Shown here: piece after piece, positions 1 to 8,368 of the stretch
How positions within the stretch are numbered: position 1 is the first letter of the stretch
Layout: every line of letters starts with the position of its first letter
Assembly: GCF_021502675.1 (NCBI RefSeq)
Contig: NZ_JAKFHA010000003.1
Span: 342,103-406,102, forward strand
Direction: 5' to 3'
Length of the DNA: 64,000 nucleotides
From: Yinghuangia soli
GTDB lineage: Bacteria > Actinomycetota > Actinomycetes > Streptomycetales > Streptomycetaceae
Program-made: the position numbers and the translations under genes
The notes under the pieces: model-generated
What the model was told of the DNA's origin: nothing
The model's input: the letters and a program-made list of their open reading frames with translations, nothing else
The model's database searches: none

Positions 1-1302
1 GGCCATGAGCGCGAACGCGTGGGTGAACGCGTCCTGGGTGGGCAGCGGCGGCGCGCCGGGCATCGAGACGGTGTCCCGGGCCAGTACCGACCCGCTGAGC
101 GCGAAGCCGAGCGAGGATCCGAAGGAGAACATCACCGACACGATCCCGGGGAGGAACGCAGGGGTCTCCGCCGGCGAGAACAGCACGCCGAGCCCGGTCG
201 CCGCTGTCATCGCCGCGCCGGCGAAGACGCAGGTCACCAGAGTTGCGAACACGAACGCGGGAACCGCGGAGTCCATGCACAGGGCGAGACCGACCAGCCC
301 CGCGCCCGCCAGCGAGGTGGCGGTGACCAGGATCGGCCGCCACCCGACCCGGCGCGCGAGGTTGCCCATGGCCGGGGCGATGCACACGGTCAGGAAGGTG
401 CCGGGCAGGACGGCCAGCGAGTAGTCGGTGGCGCTCAGTCCGAACCCTCCGACCGCCTCGGGAAGTTCTGCCCAGAACGGCATGAGCATGTTGGCGGCGC
501 CCATGAACCCGGCCATGCCGAACAAGATGATGGCCGCCAGGCCCCACACACGGCGGCTGGCGAGCAGCCCGACCTGGACCATCGGGTGCGCCGAGACCCG
601 CTCGACGACGACGAACGCAGCGATCAGGGCGGCTCCGACGGCCAGCAGCCCGAGCGTTCCGGCGTCCGTCCAGCCCCAGGTGCCGGACTGCGCGAGGCCT
701 GTCGAGACCGCGACCACGCCGGCGCCGAGCGTGGCGATGCCCAGCCAGTCGGTGCGTTGGGACACCGCTTCCGAGCGGGGTACGAAGGCGGCCACGCACA
801 CGACCGCGGCTGCGCCGACCGCCGCGGCGATCCAGAAGATCCCCCGGTACCCGACCGTGTCGGTGACCCGTCCGGCGATGAAGATGTCGATGCCGCTCAC
901 CCCGCTGTTGAGCGCGTTCAGCCACCCCAGGTACAGCGGGTACTCCTCGGCCGGGACCTGGTCGCGCAGGATCAGGAACGACAGCGGCAGCGCGACCACC
1001 CCGGTGGCCTGCAGCCAGCGCCCCAGGTCGAACAGGACCAGGTTCCCCGACGTCGCCACCAGCACGCTGCCGGCGATCCCGAGCACCAGTACCGCCAGCA
1101 GCATCCGCCGCCGTCCGAACCGGTCGCTGACCGGGAGCGACGCGGCGGCCAGCCCGCCGAATGCGAAGAACAGCGCCTGGGACAGCGACATTTGCGATGC
1201 GGACGCCCCCAGATCAGGGCCGATCTTCGGCAGTGCCGGAGTGATCATCACCGCCGCCACCTGGAACGAGGAGATCGCCAGGAGCAGCGTCGCCAGCAGC
1301 AC
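1..1302 (-). CDS. MFS drug/solute exporter (DHA2-like), 3' end outside the window
   Basis: Reading leftward from a GTG at 1302, the frame stays open to the window edge, so the C-terminus is missing. The translation is strongly hydrophobic with many membrane helices. It has the MFS motif-A loop (SDRFGRRRM) after the second helix and a FLILRDQVPAEEYPLYLGW segment typical of DHA2-type proton antiporters. Only a GTG is available as start, because a TAG lies 120 bases upstream in frame. It diverges from the Lrp/AsnC-type regulator at 1472 across 169 bases, the usual layout of an exporter and its cognate regulator. The substrate cannot be told. The MFS assignment is seen in the sequence; control by the neighbour is inferred. 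Confidence 0.85.
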   Translation of the reverse strand, partial: MLLATLLLAISSFQVAAVMITPALPKIGPDLGASASQMSLSQALFFAFGGLAAASLPVSDRFGRRRMLLAVLVLGIAGSVLVATSGNLVLFDLGRWLQATGVVALPLSFLILRDQVPAEEYPLYLGWLNALNSGVSGIDIFIAGRVTDTVGYRGIFWIAAAVGAAAVVCVAAFVPRSEAVSQRTDWLGIATLGAGVVAVSTGLAQSGTWGWTDAGTLGLLAVGAALIAAFVVVERVSAHPMVQVGLLASRRVWGLAAIILFGMAGFMGAANMLMPFWAELPEAVGGFGLSATDYSLAVLPGTFLTVCIAPAMGNLARRVGWRPILVTATSLAGAGLVGLALCMDSAVPAFVFATLVTCVFAGAAMTAATGLGVLFSPAETPAFLPGIVSVMFSFGSSLGFALSGSVLARDTVSMPGAPPLPTQDAFTHAFALMA

Positions 1303-1471
1303 CCCGCGCGAGACCGGGCGAGAGGCCGGGCGGGCGGGTCTGGCGGTCGGGGAGGATCCGGGCTCTCCGCGGAGGCCGGTGGGGCACAGCAGGGCTTCAT
1401 CAGCCCTGATCGTGGCGCCCGATGCACCGGAACCCCTGATCTACCGGATACCGCCGCGTAGAGTGCCGCCC

Positions 1472-2506
1472 ATGCCTGATTCCGTCGCCGATCGCGCGCC
1501 CATGGACGAGTTGGACCTCGCCGTGGTCCAGGCCGTGGAGCGCGCGCCGCGCGGGTCCTGGGCCGTGATCGGCGCCGCCGTGGGCGCCGACCCGACCACC
1601 GCCGCCCGGCGCTGGGAACGCCTCGAGGCCGCCGGCGCGGCATGGGTGACCTGCTATCCGGTCCTGCTCACCTCGCTCGCCGTCGCGATCGTGGAGGTGG
1701 GCTGCGCCCCCGGGACGGCGCTGACCACCGCGCGCACCATCGCCCGCGACCCCCAGGCCGTCTTCGTCGACGTCGTCACGGGCACGACCGACGTCCTCGC
1801 CACCGTCGTCACCGATGGCATGGCCTCGATGTCCGCCTACGTCCTCGAACGCCTCGGCGCCATACCAGGCGTCACCGCCGTACACACCCACCCGGTCCTG
1901 ACCGTGCACTCCGAAGGCACCCACATCGGCCACGCCGCACTCGACAAGGCCGCCCTCGACCGCCTCCCCGTGCCCGACCACGGCCGCATCACCGGCGCCA
2001 CCGACGGCATCGACGACATCGACGGCCTCGACTGGGCCATCTGCCTCGCCCTCAGCCGCGACGGCCGCCGGCCGCTCAGTGCCCTCAGCCAGGACGTGGG
2101 CTTCAGCGAGGCCACCGTCCGCCGCCGCCTGGCCAAGCTCACCCGGCTGCACGCCCTGCGCATGATGGTCGAGGTCGCCGCCGCCCAGACCCCCGCGCCG
2201 CTCACCGCCTGGTACACCGCGCGCACCCCCGCCGACACCCTCGCCACCGCCGCCGCGACGATCGCCGCGCTGCCCAACATCAAAGCCGTCACCTCGGTCG
2301 CCGGCCCCGACAACCTCGTCTTCAAGGCCGTGTTCCGCGATCTCGCCGACATCCACCGCTTCGACATCGACTTGAAGCGTCTGCTCCCCGAACTGGACGC
2401 CACCGACCGCAAGATCGTGCTCCGCCCCATCCGTCTCATGAGCCGACTCGTCGACCCCGACGGGTACGCCACGGAAGTGGTGTCCATCGACATCCGGCGC
2501 AGCTGA
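1472..2506 (+). CDS. Lrp/AsnC-family regulator with two AsnC modules
   Basis: A 344-residue DNA-binding regulator about twice the length of a standard Lrp (150-160 aa). It contains two successive modules: an AsnC-type helix-turn-helix at residues 10-55 (LDLAVVQAVERAPRGSWAVI) with a ligand-binding segment to about 150, then a second helix-turn-helix near 185-230 (LDWAICLALSRDGRRPLSAL) with its own RAM-like domain. This duplicated form is common in actinobacteria. The ATG at 1472 is used; an in-frame ATG at 1502 directly before the first HTH (MDELDLAVV) is an alternative. It diverges from the MFS exporter, which it probably controls in response to an amino acid or similar small molecule. Confidence 0.85.
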   Translation: MPDSVADRAPMDELDLAVVQAVERAPRGSWAVIGAAVGADPTTAARRWERLEAAGAAWVTCYPVLLTSLAVAIVEVGCAPGTALTTARTIARDPQAVFVDVVTGTTDVLATVVTDGMASMSAYVLERLGAIPGVTAVHTHPVLTVHSEGTHIGHAALDKAALDRLPVPDHGRITGATDGIDDIDGLDWAICLALSRDGRRPLSALSQDVGFSEATVRRRLAKLTRLHALRMMVEVAAAQTPAPLTAWYTARTPADTLATAAATIAALPNIKAVTSVAGPDNLVFKAVFRDLADIHRFDIDLKRLLPELDATDRKIVLRPIRLMSRLVDPDGYATEVVSIDIRRS

Positions 2507-2588
2507 CGCCCCTGGTTCCGGCGCACCTTGTCCGGGACAGGCACACCACGCCGCCGGCAGGCAGGCGACGGCGCGTCGGCGGGCGCGC

Positions 2589-2855
2589 TCATTCGCCTGC
2601 GGCGTCCTCCGCGTCCTCCGCGTCCTCGGGCTCCCCTAGCTCCCCCGGCTCCCCCGGTTCCCAGCGGAGCAGGTCGCCCGGTTGGCAGTCGAGGACCTCG
2701 CAGAGCGCGGCGAGCGTCGTGAAGCGCACCGCCTTGGCGCGGCCGTTCTTGAGTACCGCCAGATTGGCCGGTGTGATCCCCACGCGGTCCGCAAGTTCGC
2801 CCACGGACATCTTCCGCTTGGCCAGCATCACGTCGATGTCGACGGTGATGGGCAT
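2589..2855 (-). CDS. small XRE/YozG-type HTH repressor
   Basis: An 88-residue protein that is almost entirely a Cro/CI-type helix-turn-helix (MLAKRKMSVGELADRVGITPANLAVLKNGRAKAV, quoted by its ends: residues 9-45), followed by the CEVLDCQPGDLLRW motif typical of YozG-like regulators. The tail is a low-complexity Glu/Asp/Ala run. Its ATG at 2855 overlaps the stop of the DUF2975 gene by one base (TGATG), so the two are translationally coupled. YozG-type regulators are classically paired with DUF2975 membrane proteins. It is probably the autorepressor acting at the two palindromes upstream of the pair (3358-3395). Confidence 0.85.
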   Translation of the reverse strand: MPITVDIDVMLAKRKMSVGELADRVGITPANLAVLKNGRAKAVRFTTLAALCEVLDCQPGDLLRWEPGEPGELGEPEDAEDAEDAAGE

Positions 2856-3346
2856 CAGATCACCTGGTCCAACTCGGCCTGCATGCACGTCGCTTGGACG
2901 TCACGGTCGACGGCCTGGGCGAGCAGCGTACGCAGCACGAGCACGACGAGGGCCATGCCGAGGATGGCCACGCCGATCCCGGCCATGATGCCCGTGACAC
3001 CGGGGTCGTCCCGCTGGTCCGGCGCGTTCACCGCGGTGACCGCGAACCACACGAGCGCGGCCGCGACGATGGCCCCGATGATGCCGTCCACGTAGCGGAA
3101 GGCGGCGTGGGAGAAGACGGTTCCGCGTCGCACCATGGACACCAGGCGCCAGATGCAGACCATGGCGACTTGGGCCGTGCCGATGCCGACGATCGTGATC
3201 ACGCGCAGCGCGGTCAGCGGAAGCGAACCGTCCTCCGGGTCCTTCCCGCTGATCAGCATCCACAGCATCAGAACCTGGACGAGCACACTGCCGGTGAGCA
3301 CCACAGCGAGCACGGCATGCAACGCGCGTACGGTCAGCTTTCCCAC
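2855..3346 (-). CDS. DUF2975 membrane protein
   Basis: A 163-residue protein with four predicted membrane helices (near residues 6-28, 45-70, 88-108 and 125-148), matching the DUF2975 family that accompanies YozG regulators. Start choice: an ATG exists at 3361, but a strong Shine-Dalgarno (GGGAGGG) lies just after it and seven bases before the GTG at 3346, so GTG 3346 is preferred (protein begins VGKLTVRALH). The gene is first in a two-gene operon with the HTH gene. The family's biochemical role is unknown; a membrane-sensing partner for the repressor is a guess. Confidence 0.8.
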   Translation of the reverse strand: MGKLTVRALHAVLAVVLTGSVLVQVLMLWMLISGKDPEDGSLPLTALRVITIVGIGTAQVAMVCIWRLVSMVRRGTVFSHAAFRYVDGIIGAIVAAALVWFAVTAVNAPDQRDDPGVTGIMAGIGVAILGMALVVLVLRTLLAQAVDRDVQATCMQAELDQVI

Positions 3347-3357
3347 GGCACACCCTC

Positions 3358-3395
3358 CCATCGAATCACGATGGGAATCTATCGAATTTCGATAG
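3358..3395 (-). promoter_or_regulatory. two adjacent palindromic operators before the DUF2975/XRE operon
   Basis: Two dyads sharing the half-site ATCGA lie next to each other. CCATCGAATCACGATGG (3358-3374) has 6-bp arms. CTATCGAATTTCGATAG (3379-3395) has perfect 8-bp arms around one central base. They lie 12-50 bases upstream of the chosen GTG, where a repressor would block transcription. The likely ligand is the XRE protein encoded second in the operon. Confidence 0.6.
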
Positions 3396-3587
3396 ATCAA
3401 GCAAGGTTGAAGGGGGCGATGACGGCTTCGTGTCCCGCCGGGAGGCTGCCGCCCTGCCGTGCCGACGACCGCGCATGGCACAAGGCGGGGATCGACAGCC
3501 TCTGCGCGCCGAAATGCTCTCGTACGCATGCTGTTTGCGTAGAGAGAATGATCGCGGCAGGTAGGGGTTTCGGGGCGAGGGGACAGC

Positions 3588-4295
3588 ATGGCGGCGTCGC
3601 GGGCGGCTTTGCGGCCGGAGGGACTCCGGGCGAGGGTGGTGGTCCAGCGGGTGCGGTTGGGTGACGACGAGTACCGGGTGATCCGTCCCGTCCGTACGAA
3701 GAACGTCGCTCTGTATGCCGCCGAGGGCGGCAACTATGGGCTGTGCGTGGACCGGGCGGACGGCCGGCAGCTGGGCACGCTGCTGATGCTGGCGGCCCGT
3801 TCGCCCCGGTCCCTTGTGTACCTGCCGCTGCGCTCGACCCCCGGGGTCCCGGGTATCGGGCCGCCGGACGAGCAGCCGCTCGACCTGTTGCTGGTGCCCC
3901 GAGCCCAGCAGTTCCGGCCGGCCCACTGGAAAGCACTGCGCGCGAGGATCACGGCGGGCAACGCCCCGCGCGAACTCCGCACGGCGAGCGTGCCGGAGAG
4001 CGATCTGGGCAAGGACGTCGCGTGCAGCCGACCGCCCGGGGAACGGCACACGCTCCGCCAGCACCTGCACGCAGAGACGCTGTTCCTGACAGGTTCGTCC
4101 GGTGCCTTCCGCAAGGCCGCGCGGCACGTGTTCGCATTGACCGCGGACGGACCGCCGATAGCGGCCAAGTACCGAGACCTGTACTACGCGTGGGGCTGCA
4201 ACTACCACCACTGCACCAACTTGTACGACTGGGAGGAACTCCCGGACGACTGGCGGCAGATCCACTTGATCTTCCATCCGACGTGGGCGAGGTGA
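3588..4295 (+). CDS. conserved-looking hypothetical protein, 235 aa
   Basis: I do not recognise a family. The protein is soluble with no signal peptide. The first 100 residues are rich in beta-strand and Arg; the C-terminus holds an aromatic and His/Cys-rich stretch (YYAWGCNYHHCTNLYDWEEL, residues 203-222) that could bind a metal. The ATG at 3588 follows a GAGGGGA Shine-Dalgarno with six-base spacing. It is a stand-alone gene convergent with the mug gene. Confidence 0.6.
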   Translation: MAASRAALRPEGLRARVVVQRVRLGDDEYRVIRPVRTKNVALYAAEGGNYGLCVDRADGRQLGTLLMLAARSPRSLVYLPLRSTPGVPGIGPPDEQPLDLLLVPRAQQFRPAHWKALRARITAGNAPRELRTASVPESDLGKDVACSRPPGERHTLRQHLHAETLFLTGSSGAFRKAARHVFALTADGPPIAAKYRDLYYAWGCNYHHCTNLYDWEELPDDWRQIHLIFHPTWAR

Positions 4296-4362
4296 GCGCC
4301 GCAGCCGGAAAGAGACCGACAGCTTCGCACCGGACCCCGTTGATGCGGCCCCGGTGGTGCGA

Positions 4363-4911
4363 TCACTCCTCGACGGCGGCTTTCAGTTCGGCGAAGCGTT
4401 CGCCGAGGGTCTCGGCGGTGAAGTGGGCGTTCAGGCCGCTCGGATTGGGGAGGACCCAGATGCCGGTCTTCCCGAGCGTGCGGTCCTGGCGGCCGAGGGC
4501 CGCGCGCGGCGCCGCGAACGCGGTGCGGTACGCGCCGATGCCGACGACGGCGAGCCAGCGCGGGCGGTACTTCTCGACCTTGGCGCGCAGGATCTCGCCG
4601 CCCTGGATGTACTCCTCCTTGGTGAGCTCCGCTGCCCCGGCGGTCGCGCGTGCGACCACGTTGGTGATGCCCAGTCCCAGGTCGGTCAGCGTGTCCTGCT
4701 CATCGGGCCGGTACAGCCGCGGGGTGAACCCGGACAGGTGCAGCGCCGGCCAGAAGCGGTTGCCGGGGCGGGCGAAGTGGTGGCCGGTGACGGCCGACAT
4801 GAGGCCGGGATTGATGCCGCAGAAGAGGACGTCGAGGCCCTTGGCGATGACGTCCGGGATGGTCTGCCCGTTGGCGGCGGCGAGTTCTTCTCGGCTGTAG
4901 CGCTTGGTCAC
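4363..4911 (-). CDS. mug: G/U(T) mismatch-specific DNA glycosylase
   Basis: Excises uracil or thymine mispaired with guanine, starting base-excision repair. The 182-residue protein has both Mug/TDG signature motifs: GINPG at residues 32-36 (catalytic Asn of the first motif) and NPSGLN at 156-161 (DNA intercalation loop). Length agrees with the 168-residue E. coli Mug. The frame can begin at a TTG (4944), but the GTG at 4911 (VTKRYSREEL) gives a family-like N-terminus and is preferred. The gene stands alone, divergent from the desaturase gene. Confidence 0.88.
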   Translation of the reverse strand: MTKRYSREELAAANGQTIPDVIAKGLDVLFCGINPGLMSAVTGHHFARPGNRFWPALHLSGFTPRLYRPDEQDTLTDLGLGITNVVARATAGAAELTKEEYIQGGEILRAKVEKYRPRWLAVVGIGAYRTAFAAPRAALGRQDRTLGKTGIWVLPNPSGLNAHFTAETLGERFAELKAAVEE

Positions 4912-5017
4912 CCGGACATTGTCCGCTACTGCTCGGATGGGCAATCGACTGCGTGGGCCAACGGGTGGGGTCTATCGTTGTCGGGGGTGTCGGCGCACGA
5001 GCGCGGACGGGGGAATC

Positions 5018-6136
5018 GTGTCAGCACGGGGGAATCCGGCTATTCCGGTGGGGCTCGAGGCGGTGCTTCGGGCTTATCGCAAAGACGAGTTGCGGCATCG
5101 CCGGCGTCCGCCGGCGGTGCGCTACTGGAGTGACCTGGCAGTGCGGGCGGCCGCGCTCGCGATGGGCTATGCGCTGTGCTTCGCGGCGTCGCCGTTGTTG
5201 TACGTGCCCGGCGTGGTGCTCTTTGCGCTCGTTTCGGTGTCGATGATCGGGTCGTGGTTCCACGACGCGTTGCACGGCAATGTCCCGGGCGGCCGGTGGC
5301 GGGTCGCGGCGATCCTGCGGGCCGGGTCGGCGCCCACCGGTATCGGTCCGCGCTGGTGGTTCCACAAGCACGTGCAATTGCATCATCGGCATGTCGGGGA
5401 CGCGCGGTTCGATCCGGATATCCAGTTCCACTACTTCGGGCGGGTGACCGCCGACCAGCAGTGGTTTCCGCAGCACCGCTACCAGCATCTGTACATGTGG
5501 TTCCTGTTGCCGTTCTCGACGTTGAACATGCTCAAGCCCAGTGAGCTCTGGACGGTACGCCGCGAGGCGGTCCAGGCTGTGCTGGGCGGCCGGGGGCGCC
5601 GGTACGGCTGGGTCTTGTTGCTCGACAAGTACCTGCCGCATGTGCTGGTGTGGGCCCCGCTGTTCGCGTGGCTGCCCCTCGGGCGGGCGGCGGCGCTCTA
5701 TCTCGCGTTCCATCTGATCGCCGGCACGTTCGTCTCCCTGATCACCCAGGTCCAGCACAACACCGACCTGGCGGAGTACGGGGGCGGCGGCGAGACCACG
5801 GCTTCGCTTGTCACGCACCTGCGGCGCTCCACGGACGTCGGGCAGCGCCGCGGCTTTTGGTACTGGCTCAGCGGCGGCACCACGTATCACGTGGTGCACC
5901 ACCTCGCACCCAGCCTCTCGTTCCAGGAACTCCCTTACTCCACAAAGCGATTGGTGTCCGCTCTGGAAGGCACCGGGGAACGGGTGCGCGTACACCCCGG
6001 CATGTGGGCGGCGGTCAAGTCGCACGGCCGCCTCATCCGCACCTTGTCGAACCCACCGGACGAAGCGAAGGCGGTAGCTCGTGGCACACGGGAGAACGGC
6101 CCCGTCGGGGAACACGCCCGGCCGAGTCGAGCCTGA
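5018..6136 (+). CDS. membrane-bound fatty acid desaturase
   Basis: An integral-membrane di-iron desaturase of 372 aa that would introduce a double bond into an acyl chain or related lipid. It has three His boxes: HDALH (82-86), HKHVQLHHRH (116-125) and HVVHH near residue 312, with hydrophobic segments at about 44-78 and 205-250. The GTG at 5018 follows a GGGGGA stretch; longer starts would prefix an Arg/Gly-rich run with no family character. Its 3' end overlaps the next gene by 56 bases, so it is coupled to the membrane protein and patatin downstream, suggesting a membrane-lipid remodelling set. Substrate unknown. Confidence 0.85.
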   Translation: MSARGNPAIPVGLEAVLRAYRKDELRHRRRPPAVRYWSDLAVRAAALAMGYALCFAASPLLYVPGVVLFALVSVSMIGSWFHDALHGNVPGGRWRVAAILRAGSAPTGIGPRWWFHKHVQLHHRHVGDARFDPDIQFHYFGRVTADQQWFPQHRYQHLYMWFLLPFSTLNMLKPSELWTVRREAVQAVLGGRGRRYGWVLLLDKYLPHVLVWAPLFAWLPLGRAAALYLAFHLIAGTFVSLITQVQHNTDLAEYGGGGETTASLVTHLRRSTDVGQRRGFWYWLSGGTTYHVVHHLAPSLSFQELPYSTKRLVSALEGTGERVRVHPGMWAAVKSHGRLIRTLSNPPDEAKAVARGTRENGPVGEHARPSRA

Positions 6137-7367
6137 GGACCTCAACATCAGGCCGTTCCTCGTGGACCCCATCATCCTGGCCAGGATCCGCAAGCACCGG
6201 CCCGCGACACAGACCGCTGCCCCGGCCCCGACTCCCCCGACCGGCCTCGCGGGGGCGTCCGACGAACGCTCGCCGTACGCGGTCGCTGTCGTCTGCACGC
6301 TTGCCGTCGTGGCGCTCATCTCCTGGTCCGCGCTCATCACCGGCGACTTCTACCGGCCGGACTGGAACGTGGCGGTCTTTCCGGACCTCTGGGACTTCGC
6401 GTCGCGGTCGCCGAGCAGCGACCCGACTGCGGACTCCGTGCCCTATCTGCGCGACTACCCCTCCTGGATCCTCACCGCCTCGATATCCGCCTCCGTGCCC
6501 CTGGTCTTCGGGATCTACGTCAGCCTCCAGAGTCTGCACGAGAGCCTCGACAAGTCGCACTGCATCAAGTGCGACGACGCTGCCCGCGTGCAGCTCAAGG
6601 CCGAAGTCGACAAGCTCAACAAGAGTTTCGAACGGCACGGGAAATACTCGTGGTTGGCGATCCTCGCGTGCGCTGCCGTGGTGGTCGGGCTCAATCTGCG
6701 CATGCAGGGCAACCTGTTCTCCTTCTTGGAGACCGATCACCTGTACGACCACTGGTGGGCGCGGCTCGCGCCGTTCAGTGTCGGGGGTCTCGTCTGGGTA
6801 TTGATGGGCACCGTCGGCATGTACATGGTGTACGCCGAGGCCGTCGTCGGCATTCGCTACGTGGGCTTCCTCAAGCGGGTCCGAGACCAGTACAAATTCG
6901 GCACCAATCCGCTCAACCCGGATAACTTCTACGGCTGGCTGAAGCTCCGCCAGGCCGTCACCAACCTGCAGGGCGGCGTGATCTGCACCGTCGCCACCGC
7001 GTTCGGCATGTTCTTCTTTCTGCAACCGGCGATCGGCTCGGTCCTGACCGTCATCGTCCTGGGGCTCTTCATCGGCATGGTCCTGTGGGTGTTCGTGGCG
7101 TCGATGACCCATATCCGCAAGGCCGTCGCGGTCGACCGGCAAGAGCAGATCGACGAGCTCATCCAGGCGATAGGGCACATTCCGAGGAGCCCGAGCGCGT
7201 CGGCGTCCGACAACCTGCATTACCTGGTCACCCTGAAGCGCCTGAGGGATGTCCAAGCCCTCCCGTCCATGCCCATCAACAAGGGCGTCCTGCTGGCGAG
7301 CGCACTTTCCGTCCTCGCTCCGACCGTGGCGATCGTGGTGCAGATCGCCCGCATGGTGCGATCCTGA
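6081..7367 (+). CDS. polytopic membrane protein of unknown function
   Basis: 428 aa starting at a GTG inside the desaturase gene (56-base overlap). About six or seven membrane helices are visible (near 66-86, 128-148, 190-207, 227-252, 300-345 and 404-425). A soluble loop after the second helix contains a HCIKCDD motif (a possible metal or redox site, near residue 160) followed by a charged helix. I do not recognise the family. The overlap with the desaturase and the patatin 66 bases downstream argue for one transcription unit and a shared lipid-related role. Confidence 0.7.
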   Translation: MAHGRTAPSGNTPGRVEPEDLNIRPFLVDPIILARIRKHRPATQTAAPAPTPPTGLAGASDERSPYAVAVVCTLAVVALISWSALITGDFYRPDWNVAVFPDLWDFASRSPSSDPTADSVPYLRDYPSWILTASISASVPLVFGIYVSLQSLHESLDKSHCIKCDDAARVQLKAEVDKLNKSFERHGKYSWLAILACAAVVVGLNLRMQGNLFSFLETDHLYDHWWARLAPFSVGGLVWVLMGTVGMYMVYAEAVVGIRYVGFLKRVRDQYKFGTNPLNPDNFYGWLKLRQAVTNLQGGVICTVATAFGMFFFLQPAIGSVLTVIVLGLFIGMVLWVFVASMTHIRKAVAVDRQEQIDELIQAIGHIPRSPSASASDNLHYLVTLKRLRDVQALPSMPINKGVLLASALSVLAPTVAIVVQIARMVRS

Positions 7368-7433
7368 ACGGAAGTTCCCGCCCGGACCGGCAGCCGGAAT
7401 CCGAGACCCGACCCGAGACTCAGGGAGCCGAAC

Positions 7434-8333
7434 GTGCTTGCGGTGGCGATTCAAGGCGGCGCGATGCGGTCGATCTACGCGCTGGGTGCGGTACGAGCCA
7501 TGGTCGACCTCGGCCTTCCCGAGCAAGTGGGAGCGGTGTACTCCTCAAGTGCGGGCTGCGTGGCCGGATCGGTCCTGGCCGGCCAGGCAGGTGCGGAACG
7601 GCCGCCCGCGGTCGAGGAACTCGTCGACATCTTTCTGGACGAGCTCAGCGGCGGCCGCTTCATCGACCACCGGCGCTGGCGCAAGGTGGTGGACGTGGAC
7701 CTCTTGGTCTCGGTGATCCGCAGCCGTACCGGGATCTCGGTGGACGCGCTCAAGTCCCGCGGCCTGCGTTTCGAGGTCGCCGCCACGGACGCCCGGACCG
7801 GGGCCGCCGAATACTTCGACCTGGGGCACTGCGCCTCGGACGCGGAACTGTTCGAAGTGCTGCGCGCGACCATGGCCATCCCGCTCCTGTACCACCGCAA
7901 GGTGCCCATCCGGACCGGCGCGTACATCGACGGCGGCATCTCCGACCCGCTGCCGGTGCTGCGCTGCCTGGCCCAGCAGCCCACCGCGGTGATCGCGGTC
8001 TCCACGGTCGGCGTGGGAGTGCTGGGCCGTCCCCGCGTCGGCCGCGAGGCCCGGATGGTCCAGGCCGCGCCGGGGCTGTCCCGGCCGGTGCGCGGGCTGA
8101 TGCTCGCCGCCAACCCGCTGGCGCGCAGCGCCGAGGACCTCCTGCTCATCGGACGCTGCGGCAACGTGCCCATCCACGCGGTCACTCCGTCGGACCCCGA
8201 CATCCTCACCAGCCGCGTCGAGACCCGCCGCGAACCTTTGATGCGCGCCGAACAACTCGGTTACGCGGACGCCATGGCCAGCCTCGCAGGCATCAGCTTC
8301 GACACCGGCGCACCCCAAGGCGCGTCCGGATAG
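7434..8333 (+). CDS. patatin-like phospholipase
   Basis: A 299-residue serine acyl hydrolase with a Ser-Asp dyad. It shows the oxyanion-hole motif GGAMR (residues 8-12), the nucleophile elbow with Ser39 and the DGG catalytic aspartate at Asp167. The elbow reads S-S-S-A-G rather than the canonical G-x-S-x-G, so the first Gly is replaced. The GTG at 7434 has a GGGAG Shine-Dalgarno. No signal peptide, so it acts in the cytoplasm or on the inner membrane face. Last gene of the desaturase unit; it may release acyl chains from the lipids the desaturase modifies. Confidence 0.85.
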   Translation: MLAVAIQGGAMRSIYALGAVRAMVDLGLPEQVGAVYSSSAGCVAGSVLAGQAGAERPPAVEELVDIFLDELSGGRFIDHRRWRKVVDVDLLVSVIRSRTGISVDALKSRGLRFEVAATDARTGAAEYFDLGHCASDAELFEVLRATMAIPLLYHRKVPIRTGAYIDGGISDPLPVLRCLAQQPTAVIAVSTVGVGVLGRPRVGREARMVQAAPGLSRPVRGLMLAANPLARSAEDLLLIGRCGNVPIHAVTPSDPDILTSRVETRREPLMRAEQLGYADAMASLAGISFDTGAPQGASG

Positions 8334-8368
8334 CGGCCGACGCAGGGCTCCACGCGCGCCCGCAAGGG

